Of a DNA stretch of 64,000 nucleotides, positions 25,796-34,107 are shown piece after piece (position 1 is the stretch's first letter; every line of letters starts with the position of its first letter). This DNA is from Candidatus Delongbacteria bacterium (GTDB taxonomy: Bacteria; CAIWAD01), in NCBI GenBank assembly GCA_041675285.1, contig JBAYTZ010000001.1:248001-312000 (forward strand), given 5' to 3'. The notes under the pieces were generated by a model that was not told the DNA's origin, did no database searches, and saw only the letters and a list, made by a program, of their open reading frames with translations. A program made the position numbers and the translations under genes.

Positions 25796-26887
25796 GTGGC
25801 ACGCGGAACACACATGCACGTTGCCGTGGTGGGTGGGGGAATCAATGGCGTCATGAGCGCCTGGGCCCTCGCCGCCGCCGGTCACCAGGTCGAGTTGTTC
25901 GAACGTGGAGCGCTGATGGGGGAGACGAGCAGTGCCTCCACCAAGCTGCTGCACGGCGGACTGCGCTACCTGGAGAACGGGGAGTTTGGCCTGGTGCGCG
26001 AGAGTCTGCGCGAGCGGGCTTGGTGGGTTGCCCAGGCGCCGCAGTTTGCGAAACCTCTTGGGTTGATACTGCCCGTGTATTCTGGCGTCGGCCGCAACCC
26101 GCTGGTGGTTCGCCTGGGCCTGGTGATGTACGACCTGCTCGCCGGGCGGGGCAACATCGGTCGCCACCGCTGGCTGGCGCCGCGTGAGATCTTGCACCTC
26201 CTGCCTGGCCTGCGTTCCCAGGGCTTGCGCGGCGGCTTCTTGTTTCACGATGTCCAAATGGATGATTACCGGCTTGGCCTGTGGGCCGTTGACCAGGCCC
26301 AGCGGGCCGGCGTGGCGGTGCGGGAGCACACGGCCGTGGAGAGACTTGCGGCAGACGGCACCTACTGGGCAAATGGAGAACACCGAGCGGATCTGATCGT
26401 GAACGCCGCCGGACCGTGGTGTCGGAACCTGTTGGACGTGTCTGATGTGCCGGCCCGGCATCGGTTGGATTTGGTGCGGGGAAGTCACCTGGTCCTGGAC
26501 CGGCCCCTTGCCTTGGGACTGTTCCTTCAGGTCCCGGGCGAGCATCGCATCTGTTTCGCTCTGCCTTGGCAGGGGCGCACCTTGCTCGGAACCACGGAGG
26601 TCAGGCAACGACTGGAAGATCCCATCCGTTGCTCGCCGGAGGAAGAGGCCTATCTCTTGAACGTCTACGGCACGGCATTCCTGGACTCCGCCACGTCGGC
26701 GGAGATTGTGGAGCGGTTCGCGGGACTTCGGCCCTTGGTGGACTCGGGCAGCGCGAATCCGGGGCGCACCACGCGCGAGTACGTACTGGAACAAACGGGG
26801 CACGTGCTCACCGTTTTTGGCGGCAAGTGGACGACCGCCCGGGTGCTGGGGGAACGGGTCCGGGAGAGGGCCGAGAAGGGGTTCTGA
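25796..26887 (+). CDS. FAD-dependent oxidoreductase, glycerol-3-phosphate dehydrogenase (GlpD)-like
   Basis: GTG 25796 or ATG 25814 starts a protein of up to 363 residues. The dinucleotide-binding motif VAVVGGGINGVMSAWALAAAG is followed by TSSASTKLLHGGLRYLE, a signature of FAD-linked glycerol-3-phosphate dehydrogenases. A second FAD strand, IVNAAGPWC, and GKWTTARVLGERV near the end also fit. At about 360 residues it is shorter than GlpD (about 500), lacking the C-terminal helical domain. Lying six bases after the wbpB-like stop and before wbpD, it may act on the sugar-nucleotide pathway or its cofactor balance. The true substrate is unknown. Confidence 0.78.
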   Translation: MARGTHMHVAVVGGGINGVMSAWALAAAGHQVELFERGALMGETSSASTKLLHGGLRYLENGEFGLVRESLRERAWWVAQAPQFAKPLGLILPVYSGVGRNPLVVRLGLVMYDLLAGRGNIGRHRWLAPREILHLLPGLRSQGLRGGFLFHDVQMDDYRLGLWAVDQAQRAGVAVREHTAVERLAADGTYWANGEHRADLIVNAAGPWCRNLLDVSDVPARHRLDLVRGSHLVLDRPLALGLFLQVPGEHRICFALPWQGRTLLGTTEVRQRLEDPIRCSPEEEAYLLNVYGTAFLDSATSAEIVERFAGLRPLVDSGSANPGRTTREYVLEQTGHVLTVFGGKWTTARVLGERVRERAEKGF

Positions 26888-26958
26888 CCGGCGCTGGTGC
26901 GGCTTTGGGCTGATCAGTAGGTTGGTTGGGCGAAAGTGAAAAACGGAAGGGGATTCCA

Positions 26959-27633
26959 GTGGCAGAAAAGGCTTGGTTCGCACATGCCACCGCCGTGGTG
27001 GACGAGCCCTGCGAGATTGGCGATGGCACCAAAATCTGGCACTTCAGCCATGTGATGAAGGGGGCACGGATCGGAAGGAACTGCGTCTTCGGCCAGAACG
27101 TGAACATCGATGGCGGAGTGGTCATCGGCAACGGCGTGAAGGTGCAGAACAATGTGAGCATCTACAGTGGCCTGGTCATCGAGGACTTCGTCTTTCTGGG
27201 GCCCTCTTGCGTGCTGACAAACGTCACCAATCCCCGCTGCGAGATCAATCGTCACAGTCTGTATGAGACCACGATCATTCGACGAGGTGCCTCGATCGGG
27301 GCCAATGCGACCATCGTCTGCGGGATTGAACTGGGCAGGTACTGTTTCATTGGTTCCGGTGCGGTGGTGGCGAAGAGTGTGCCCGATTATGCCCTGATGG
27401 TGGGGGTGCCCGCCCGACAGGTGGGCTGGGTGAGCCGGCATGGGCTGCCACTGGGCCAACCCGATGCCCAAGGAGTGTATACGTGCCCGGAAAGTGGCTT
27501 GCGCTATCGCGAGGTGGAACCCGGTGTGCTGCGCTGTCTGGATGTGGATGAAGCGGCGGATCTTCCGGCAGAACTGTGCCAGGGTGGCCGCTTTTATGAC
27601 GAGATCGTACACGGGACTCGGCTGAAGGCCTAG
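26959..27633 (+). CDS. wbpD: UDP-3-amino-GlcNAcA N-acetyltransferase-like hexapeptide protein (WbpD/WlbB-like)
   Basis: GTG 26959, with GGAAGGGG upstream, gives 224 residues. Repeated hexapeptide turns (IGDGTKIWHFSHV, VVIGNGVKVQNNVSIYSGLV) form a left-handed beta-helix, and GPSCVLTNVTNPRCEI with VVAKSVPDYALMVGVPARQVGWVS are characteristic of WbpD-type N-acetyltransferases. It should acetylate the 3-amino group made by the aminotransferase. After the usual helix the protein continues with a YTCPESGLRY segment and about 50 extra residues. It lies between the GlpD-like and wbpE-like genes on the same strand. Confidence 0.85.
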   Translation: MAEKAWFAHATAVVDEPCEIGDGTKIWHFSHVMKGARIGRNCVFGQNVNIDGGVVIGNGVKVQNNVSIYSGLVIEDFVFLGPSCVLTNVTNPRCEINRHSLYETTIIRRGASIGANATIVCGIELGRYCFIGSGAVVAKSVPDYALMVGVPARQVGWVSRHGLPLGQPDAQGVYTCPESGLRYREVEPGVLRCLDVDEAADLPAELCQGGRFYDEIVHGTRLKA

Positions 27634-27687
27634 CCGTCAATTGGCTATCGCATCGAGTCCGGTTCATCAGACGAAAGGAATGGACGA

Positions 27688-28848
27688 GTGGGAGTCCCGC
27701 TACTGGATCTCAAGGCGCAGTATGCCACCCAGAAGGATGAAATCAATCGCGCGGTTCTGGACGTGTTGGAATCCCAGCACTTCATCCTGGGGCCGCAGGT
27801 GAAGCTTTTGGAGCAAGCCATCGGCGCCTATGTGGGATCACCCCATGCCGTGGGCGTCTCCAGCGGGACGGACGCCCTGCTGGTGGCGTTGATGGCTGAG
27901 GGAATCGGCCCCGGGGACGAAGTCATCACCCCGCCCTATTCGTTCTTTGCCACGGCCGGCTGTCCCGTCCGGTTGGGAGCGCGGCCTGTGTTCGTGGAAA
28001 TCGAAGCGCACAGTTTCAATCTGGACCCCCGCTGCTTGGAGGCGGCCATCACGCCGCGCACCAAGGCGATCATCCCGGTTCATCTTTACGGACAAGCCGC
28101 GGATCTGGCGCCCATCCTGGAGATTGCCGCCCGACATGGAATTCCGGTGATCGAAGACGGGGCCCAAGCCATTGGAACGGAGTACCAGGGAAGGCGGGTC
28201 GGCAGTCTGGGCGCGTACGGGTGCTTCAGCTTCTTTCCATCGAAAAATCTGGGTGGAGCCGGCGATGGCGGCATGATCGTGACGGGCGACGAGGAACTGG
28301 CCCGGCGACTGGAAATCTTGCGCGTGCATGGCGCCCAGCCGAAATACTATCACCGGGTAATCGGTGGGAATTTCCGTTTGGATGCAATCCAGGCGGCGGT
28401 GCTGAATGTCAAGCTGCAGCTATTGGACGATTGGACAAGTCGTCGTCAAGCGAATGCGGCGACCTATCGGCGCTTGCTGGACGAGGCGGGTTTGGTAGTC
28501 GACCTTCGGCAACTGAATCCCGACACATTGGATATGAGCGGGTTGAAGGGTGTGACCCTGCCCTGGGAACGCCCGGGGGACCGCCACATCTACAACCAAT
28601 TCGTGCTGCGCGTGGATCGGCGTGATGAACTGCGGGCCTTTCTTACGTCGCGCGGGATCGGGAACGAGGTGTATTACCCGGTTCCTTTCCACATGCAGGA
28701 TTGTTTTGTCGATCTCGGACATAAGCCCGGCGAATTCACAGTTAGTGAAGTGGCCGCTTCGCAGTCGATTGCCATCCCCATCTATCCGGAGCTGAACGTA
28801 GACCAACAGCAAGAAGTGGTCGCCGCTCTGGCAGAGTTCATGTCCTAA
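27688..28848 (+). CDS. wbpE: DegT/DnrJ/EryC1/StrS aminotransferase (WbpE/WlbC-like)
   Basis: GTG 27688 follows a strong GAAAGGA and gives 386 residues. The start VPLLDLKAQYATQKDEI is typical of the WbpE/WlbC group. The PLP-binding Lys is in SFFPSKNLGGAGDGG (Lys 186), and VGVSSGTDALLVAL and VIEDGAQAIGTEY provide cofactor contacts. It should aminate the 3-keto sugar made by the WbpB-like enzyme using glutamate. In Porphyromonas gingivalis the homologue PorR is needed for A-LPS and for anchoring of type IX cargo. The gene is in the same operon as wbpB and wbpD. Confidence 0.85.
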   Translation: MGVPLLDLKAQYATQKDEINRAVLDVLESQHFILGPQVKLLEQAIGAYVGSPHAVGVSSGTDALLVALMAEGIGPGDEVITPPYSFFATAGCPVRLGARPVFVEIEAHSFNLDPRCLEAAITPRTKAIIPVHLYGQAADLAPILEIAARHGIPVIEDGAQAIGTEYQGRRVGSLGAYGCFSFFPSKNLGGAGDGGMIVTGDEELARRLEILRVHGAQPKYYHRVIGGNFRLDAIQAAVLNVKLQLLDDWTSRRQANAATYRRLLDEAGLVVDLRQLNPDTLDMSGLKGVTLPWERPGDRHIYNQFVLRVDRRDELRAFLTSRGIGNEVYYPVPFHMQDCFVDLGHKPGEFTVSEVAASQSIAIPIYPELNVDQQQEVVAALAEFMS

Positions 28849-28879
28849 GCATCATGAGATAGGGAAGAGACGTACTTTT

Positions 28880-30127
28880 ATGGCCGAAAATATCCTGCTC
28901 ATCAATCATTACGCCGGATCACCAACCCATGGAATGGAGTTTCGACCTTTCTATTTTTCTCGGGAGTGGCAGCGGGAGGGGCATGAAGTTCATGTCTTTG
29001 CCGCTTCGTTTTCCCACCTCCGATCCCACAATCCAGCCGGTGTTACGTGGGTGCGCAAGGAGGTGCTGGACGGTGTGCACTACCACTGGTTCCGCACCCC
29101 AACCTACCGGGGGAATGGCCTAGGACGGATCCTTAACATGGGCGTCTTCCTGTTATGGTTGATCGCCGGATTACCTGTTTTCATTTGGAAGTACCGCTTC
29201 TCGGTGGTGATCGCCTCCTCTACGTATCCGCTGGACATGGTTCCAGCTTGGATTCTAGCACGCTTGCACAAGGCGAAACTGGTGTTCGAAGTCCACGACC
29301 TGTGGCCGCTGTCACCGTTGGAACTGGGTCGCTATTCCCGTTTGCATCCATTCATTCTGCTCATGCAATGGGGCGAGAATTTCGCCTATTCACATTGTGA
29401 CACATGCGTCTCCTTGCTGCCAAAGGCCATGAATCACATGTTGGAGCACGGTCTCCAACGGCGAAAATTCCTCTACATCCCCAACGGGATTGATCTTGCC
29501 GAATGGGAGAGCCTGCAGGAGGAGCTGGGAACTGAGCAGGTTGAAGCCATCGAAGACCTGCGAGCCCGGGTTGGATTTTTGCTTGGCTATGTGGGATCCC
29601 ATGGCCTTGCCAATGCGCTGGACACGCTGGTGGAGGCGATTGCCGCCTGCCAAACCCAGTCCTTTGGCGTGGTCATGATCGGGTCGGGTCCAGCCAAGCC
29701 GGGCTTAATGCAAAAGGCGGCCGATCTGGGACTGGGGGACCGAATCATTTTTTTGCCGCCCATCCCAAAGCGCCAAGTCCCGCAGGCCCTGGCGCGCATG
29801 GACGCCCTGTACATAGGATGGCAGCGTACGCCACTCTACCGATTTGGTATCAGCCCCAACAAATTGTTCGATTACATGATGGCTGGCAAACCCATTCTGC
29901 ATGCCATCGAAGCCGGTAACGATCCTGTGGTTGAGGCAGCATGCGGCATCAGTGTGGCACCGGAAAGCACCTCTGCACTCATCGAAGGGTTAGAATTCAT
30001 TTTGCACCTCTCGCCCGAAGCCCGTGCTTCCATGGGGGACAAGGGACGGGAATATGTAAGGGAGAAGCACCAGATCTCGCACCTTGCCGGCAAAATGATT
30101 CACCAAATCACTTCTCCCAGGCCCTAA
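28880..30127 (+). CDS. GT4-type glycosyltransferase (WbuB-like)
   Basis: The 415-residue protein starts at ATG 28880 after AGGGAAGAG. NILLINHYAGSPTHGMEFRPFYF is the typical start of WbuB-like GT4 enzymes. VFEVHDLWPLSPLELG lies at the acceptor side, and GYVGSHGLANALDTLVEA with FDYMMAGKPILHAIEAGNDPV lies in the C-terminal donor-binding domain. A hydrophobic stretch (MGVFLLWLIAGLPVFIWKY) suggests membrane association. WbuB-like enzymes often add an N-acetylated amino sugar. Base composition is less GC-rich than in the flanking genes. Confidence 0.83.
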   Translation: MAENILLINHYAGSPTHGMEFRPFYFSREWQREGHEVHVFAASFSHLRSHNPAGVTWVRKEVLDGVHYHWFRTPTYRGNGLGRILNMGVFLLWLIAGLPVFIWKYRFSVVIASSTYPLDMVPAWILARLHKAKLVFEVHDLWPLSPLELGRYSRLHPFILLMQWGENFAYSHCDTCVSLLPKAMNHMLEHGLQRRKFLYIPNGIDLAEWESLQEELGTEQVEAIEDLRARVGFLLGYVGSHGLANALDTLVEAIAACQTQSFGVVMIGSGPAKPGLMQKAADLGLGDRIIFLPPIPKRQVPQALARMDALYIGWQRTPLYRFGISPNKLFDYMMAGKPILHAIEAGNDPVVEAACGISVAPESTSALIEGLEFILHLSPEARASMGDKGREYVREKHQISHLAGKMIHQITSPRP

Positions 30128-30137
30128 GCAGGCAAGC

Positions 30138-31385
30138 ATGAATCCCCGCGCCCCCCGCCTAGCCTACCTTGCCACGTGCTTTCCCAATCCGGTGGATACC
30201 TTCGTTCGACGAGAGATGCATGGTTTACGTGACCAAGGGTTTCCATTGGATGTCGTGTGCAGTTTGCGTCCGGGGACTGGAACTCTTGAGCCGAAGGATC
30301 CTCCCCTTTTGCAAGCCCGATCAGGATTGCGGGAGCTAGGTAAGCTGATCACTTGGGCCGCTCTCCATCCCCGGTTTTTTTTCCGGGTTGTTGCATTGGC
30401 CTTTGAGCTTGATCGCAAGGAACTTCTGGTCCTGCGACAGGGGCACAGTTCGTTTTTGAAATCACTTCTACTGTTGCCCAGGGTCTTGGACCTTCACCAG
30501 CGCCTGGACGGGCAAATCACGCAGATTCACGCCCAATTCGCTGGAGTGGCCACAACGGTGGCCTGTTTGCTGGCTCACCTAAGAGGTATTTCGTTCAGCT
30601 TCACAGCACACGGAAGTGACTTGTTTGTTTACGCCCCATTCAACTTGCGCCAACGGCTGGAACTGTGCACGGCCTGTGTCACCGTCAGCAAATACAACCG
30701 TCGCCATTTATTGACTACATATGGAGAGGATTTGGATTCTAAGATCCATGTGGTTCGTTGCGGCATCGACACGTCGTTGTATCGTGAGTTGCGGTCGCCA
30801 GGTTGCCAAGTGCCACCCCAGTTGCTCACCGTGGCCCTGCTGGGTAAGGTCAAGGGAATTGATGTATTCCTTGAGGCCTTGTCGCGTTACAAACTCCGTG
30901 GTGGAGCTGCATTGAAATATCACCTAGTGGGGGATGGCCCTGAGCGGGTGGCCCTAGAGCAACAGGTCATGACGTCTGGTCTCTCGGATTGGGTGCAGTT
31001 CCATGGACTAGCCACCGAGAGTGAGGTACGGGCCCATTTGGCACAGGCGGATCTGTTTGTGCTTCCTTCGCGGAGTGAAGGGTTTCCGGTTTCGTTGATG
31101 GAGGCCGCCGCTGCCGGGCTTCCTTTATTGGCGTCACACATAACTGGGATTCCAGAAATCCTACAAGAAGAAGAAAATGGACTCTTTCTGATTCCCGATG
31201 ACGTCGAACAGCAAGCAGGCCAGCTTGAGCTTCTCATGCAGAACAATTGGCAGTTACTTCACCAATTAAAGCAAACCGCAAGCGAGTTGAACCCTGACGC
31301 GTGGGATATCCAAACAAGTATTCGTCAGTTAGTGAAGGTGTTTGATGTCGAAATTAGCCCTTTAGCGATAACTCGTACATCTTAA
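30138..31385 (+). CDS. GT4-type glycosyltransferase (WcaL-like)
   Basis: The 415-residue protein starts at ATG 30138, eleven bases after the preceding stop. RLAYLATCFPNPVDTFVRREM is the usual start of WcaL/AmsK-type colanic-acid glycosyltransferases. FSFTAHGSDLFVYAP and LFVLPSRSEGFPVSLMEAAAAGLPLLAS are GT4 donor-site motifs. It probably adds a sugar to the same lipid-linked unit as its neighbour. Its last 32 bases overlap the 3' end of the convergent GT gene. Confidence 0.83.
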   Translation: MNPRAPRLAYLATCFPNPVDTFVRREMHGLRDQGFPLDVVCSLRPGTGTLEPKDPPLLQARSGLRELGKLITWAALHPRFFFRVVALAFELDRKELLVLRQGHSSFLKSLLLLPRVLDLHQRLDGQITQIHAQFAGVATTVACLLAHLRGISFSFTAHGSDLFVYAPFNLRQRLELCTACVTVSKYNRRHLLTTYGEDLDSKIHVVRCGIDTSLYRELRSPGCQVPPQLLTVALLGKVKGIDVFLEALSRYKLRGGAALKYHLVGDGPERVALEQQVMTSGLSDWVQFHGLATESEVRAHLAQADLFVLPSRSEGFPVSLMEAAAAGLPLLASHITGIPEILQEEENGLFLIPDDVEQQAGQLELLMQNNWQLLHQLKQTASELNPDAWDIQTSIRQLVKVFDVEISPLAITRTS

Positions 31386-32451
31386 GATATTCTCCCCCCA
31401 AACGTTCGAGAGACACACGATCGGCAAAACGCCGGATGTTTTCTTGTGTCCTCCTTGGATACTCTTTGGCTAAGGCAACAGCCAATTCGTCTATTTGTCT
31501 GGGCTCCACCAAGCTCCCATACTCACCGGGTTCAACCATTTCTGGCGTTCCACCAACTCGAGTGGCGACCACTGGCAACCCACATAAGATGGCCTCTGCA
31601 ATCGCGTTGGAGAACCCTTCCACCCAGGATGGGCTGACGTACAGGTCGCAGGCGGCCAACAAATCCGGCACATCCCTGCGCATACCAAGAAAGTGAGTTC
31701 GGCCCTCCAAACCGGCACGCTGAATGTGCGCTTGCAAGGCGGCCATGCGGTTTCCAGTTCCGACCAGGACGAGGTGGTCCGATGGGCGAGTGTGCGCCAC
31801 CCGTATCCAGGCTTGAATCAAGTCATCATGGCCCTTTTGCGGATGATGCATGTTGGCAACGGTAATCAGACAACGGGCCAGTTCAGGCAAGCCTGACTCG
31901 CTCCGAACCTCACGGCTGGGTCGGGGGTGGGAAAAGCGCGCATGGTCGATTCCGTTGTAGATGGTGTGCCGTTTGTGCTCTGCGCAATTCAGTTGGCGAC
32001 AAAAGTGAGTCGTTGCATGCTGGGCGTTTCCAACGTAGCCCGACACTCGGCGATCCAAAACTCGGCACAGAAGGCGTTCCATAACAGATAAATTAATCAT
32101 ACTTCGAATCCCGTAAAAAATCTGCCCTGGAAGCCCGATCGATGCTATACCAGTATATAAGTTCGATTGCAAAAATGTCTGAATTACATCAGCTGGGTGT
32201 TCTGCGAGATACCGTCGCGTAGCTCTAAGTAATGGTATACCCGTTATGAATTGGTCAAAGAGAGTATCTAACGGAATCCCTAACTGCCGCAGTTCTTCAT
32301 AATGGCCAGAGAGGGCGGCAGCTCGTTCCGAATAGAAGGACAGCACGCGAATCTCATGGGTGGAGCGTGCCTGGATGGATCGGCAGAGTTCCACTAACTG
32401 GTACTCGGCCCCACCTCGAAAGAGATTGGGAATGATGAACAGGATGCGCAG
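31354..32451 (-). CDS. GT4-type glycosyltransferase with apparent CTG start
   Basis: The coherent part of this frame is 365 residues beginning (L/M)RILFIIPNLFRGGAEYQLVEL, exactly the usual N-terminus of a GT4 enzyme. No ATG, GTG or TTG occurs in frame nearby; the first codon of that strand is CTG at 32449-32451, preceded by GAGGTG four bases upstream. GYVGNAQHATTHFC, ITVANMHHPQKGHDDLI and SWVEGFSNAIAEAILCGLPVVATRVGGTPEMV confirm the family. The long open frame extending to 35259 is a GC-rich shadow. The 3' end overlaps the convergent GT gene by 32 bases. Confidence 0.75.
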   Translation of the reverse strand: MRILFIIPNLFRGGAEYQLVELCRSIQARSTHEIRVLSFYSERAAALSGHYEELRQLGIPLDTLFDQFITGIPLLRATRRYLAEHPADVIQTFLQSNLYTGIASIGLPGQIFYGIRSMINLSVMERLLCRVLDRRVSGYVGNAQHATTHFCRQLNCAEHKRHTIYNGIDHARFSHPRPSREVRSESGLPELARCLITVANMHHPQKGHDDLIQAWIRVAHTRPSDHLVLVGTGNRMAALQAHIQRAGLEGRTHFLGMRRDVPDLLAACDLYVSPSWVEGFSNAIAEAILCGLPVVATRVGGTPEMVEPGEYGSLVEPRQIDELAVALAKEYPRRTQENIRRFADRVSLERLGGEYLKMYELSLKG

Positions 32452-32697
32452 GGGACACCTCGGAATTGACGGACGGTTCTCGCACGCAAGATGACACGCG
32501 TTCCAACTTGCTCCAACTGGAGGCGAGCTGATTTTTGCCAGCCTGACGATGGTGGGGTGGCGGCTTCCCCGGTGTCTGCAAGTGAAGTTTGCCACATTCA
32601 GTGCGGATAATGTCCAGGCGGCTCTGAGCTTGACGCACCATCTGCGTGGGCTCGTGTTCGCGATAACAGTAAAACTGTTCGGTTTACAGGAGATATC
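32452..32697. promoter_or_regulatory. Divergent intergenic region upstream of the wbpA-like gene
   Basis: These 246 bases separate the reverse-strand GT from the wbpA-like gene. A Shine-Dalgarno (ACAGGAGA) lies just before ATG 32698. I find no convincing promoter pair, operator or structured RNA here. Confidence 0.25.
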
Positions 32698-34005
32698 ATG
32701 CTGAAGCGCATCGCCCAGAAGGACTTCACCGTCGGCCTGATCGGACTGGGCTACGTGGGGCTGCCCCTGGCCCTGGAATTCGTGGAAAATGGAATCAAGG
32801 TCATCGGCTTCGAACTGGATGCCCGCAAGTGCGAGTTCCTCAAGGCGGGGAAGAGCTACATCAAGCACATCCCCACGGAGCGCATCGCGGCGGCGGCGGC
32901 CACGGGCCTGCTGGACGCCACCACGGATTTCGACCGGCTGGGCGAGCCCGACGCGCTGCTCATCGCCGTGCCCACGCCGCTGGACGAGCATCGCGAGCCC
33001 GACCTGGTGCCGGTGATCAAGGCCACGGAGGCCATCTCCACGCGGCTGCGCAAGGGCCAGCTGGTGGTGCTGGAATCCACCACCTACCCGGGCACCGTGG
33101 ACGAGGTGATGCGGCCCATCCTGGAGAAGGCCAGCGGCCTCTCCGCCGAGCGCGACTTCTGGCTGGCCTTCAGCCCGGAGCGCGAGGATCCCAACAATCC
33201 CAGCTTCAACACGCGCACCATTCCCAAGGTGATCGGCGGCCACACGCCGGAGGCCTCGGCCATCGCCAAGGCGATCTACGACCACGTCATCGTCAAGACC
33301 GTGATGGTCTCCTCGACGCGCGCCGCCGAGGCCACCAAGCTGCTGGAGAACATCTACCGCTCGGTGAACATCGCCATGATCAACGAGCTGAAGATGGTCT
33401 TCGACCGGATGGGCATCGACGTCTGGGAGGTCATCGAGGCCGCCAAGACCAAGCCCTTCGGCTTCCAGGCCTTCTACCCGGGCCCGGGCCTGGGCGGGCA
33501 CTGCATTCCCATCGACCCCTTCTACCTGACCTGGAAGGCCAAGGAATTCGACATCAACACGCGCTTCATCGAGCTGGCCGGCGAGATCAACACGGGCATG
33601 CCCGAGTACGTGGTCAACCGCACCATGCACGCGCTGAACGCGCAGAAGAAGGCCATCAACGGCAGCCGCGTGCTGCTGCTGGGCATGGCCTACAAGAAGA
33701 ACATCGACGACATGCGCGAGTCGCCCTCCATCAAGCTGGTGGAGCTGCTGACCAAGGTGGGCGCCGTGGTGGAGTACCACGACCCCTACATCCCGACCTA
33801 CCACGACGAGCATGGCGCGGACATCCACCTGAACAGCGTGCCGCTGACCCCCGAGATGCTGCGCGGCTACGACGTGGTGCTGATCTCCACCGACCACGAC
33901 GACGTGGACTACGGCATGGTGGTGGCGAACTCCAGCCTGGTGGTGGACACGCGCAACGCCACCAAGGCCGTCACCAGCGGCCGCGAGAAGATCTTCAAGG
34001 CCTAA
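32698..34005 (+). CDS. wbpA: Nucleotide-sugar 6-dehydrogenase (UDP-GlcNAc/UDP-Glc dehydrogenase, WbpA-like)
   Basis: The 435-residue protein has all three domains of the UDP-sugar dehydrogenase family. The NAD-binding N-terminus is VGLIGLGYVGLPLALEF. The catalytic Cys is in GPGLGGHCIPIDPFY and a conserved Lys lies in SSTRAAEATKLLENIYRSVN. The C-terminal UDP-binding region includes LLLGMAYKKNIDDMRESPS. The central features resemble WbpA/WbpO-type enzymes that oxidise UDP-GlcNAc to UDP-GlcNAcA, the first step of the pathway completed by the wbpB-, wbpE- and wbpD-like genes 4-8 kb upstream. UDP-glucose as substrate cannot be excluded by reading. Confidence 0.87.
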   Translation: MLKRIAQKDFTVGLIGLGYVGLPLALEFVENGIKVIGFELDARKCEFLKAGKSYIKHIPTERIAAAAATGLLDATTDFDRLGEPDALLIAVPTPLDEHREPDLVPVIKATEAISTRLRKGQLVVLESTTYPGTVDEVMRPILEKASGLSAERDFWLAFSPEREDPNNPSFNTRTIPKVIGGHTPEASAIAKAIYDHVIVKTVMVSSTRAAEATKLLENIYRSVNIAMINELKMVFDRMGIDVWEVIEAAKTKPFGFQAFYPGPGLGGHCIPIDPFYLTWKAKEFDINTRFIELAGEINTGMPEYVVNRTMHALNAQKKAINGSRVLLLGMAYKKNIDDMRESPSIKLVELLTKVGAVVEYHDPYIPTYHDEHGADIHLNSVPLTPEMLRGYDVVLISTDHDDVDYGMVVANSSLVVDTRNATKAVTSGREKIFKA

Positions 34006-34043
34006 GCGCCTGTCGGACCTGGAGCGACGAAACACGGTGCGGC

Positions 34044-34066
34044 GCGGGACTCGGAACGGGTCCCGC
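34044..34066 (+). terminator. Stem-loop after the wbpA-like gene
   Basis: GCGGGAC (34044-34050) pairs with GTCCCGC (34060-34066) around a nine-base loop. No T-run follows, so it may be a weak or factor-dependent terminator, or a processing or leader structure for the aminotransferase gene that starts at 34108. Confidence 0.3.
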
Positions 34067-34107
34067 TTCGCATGCCCCCACACCGACTGAATCTGGAACG
34101 GGAGACG

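Noticed and set aside
24323..26983. Open frame of 886 codons on the minus strand opposite the wbpB and FAD oxidoreductase genes
   Set aside because: Composition is typical of antisense frames and there are no domains; both genes on the plus strand are convincing.
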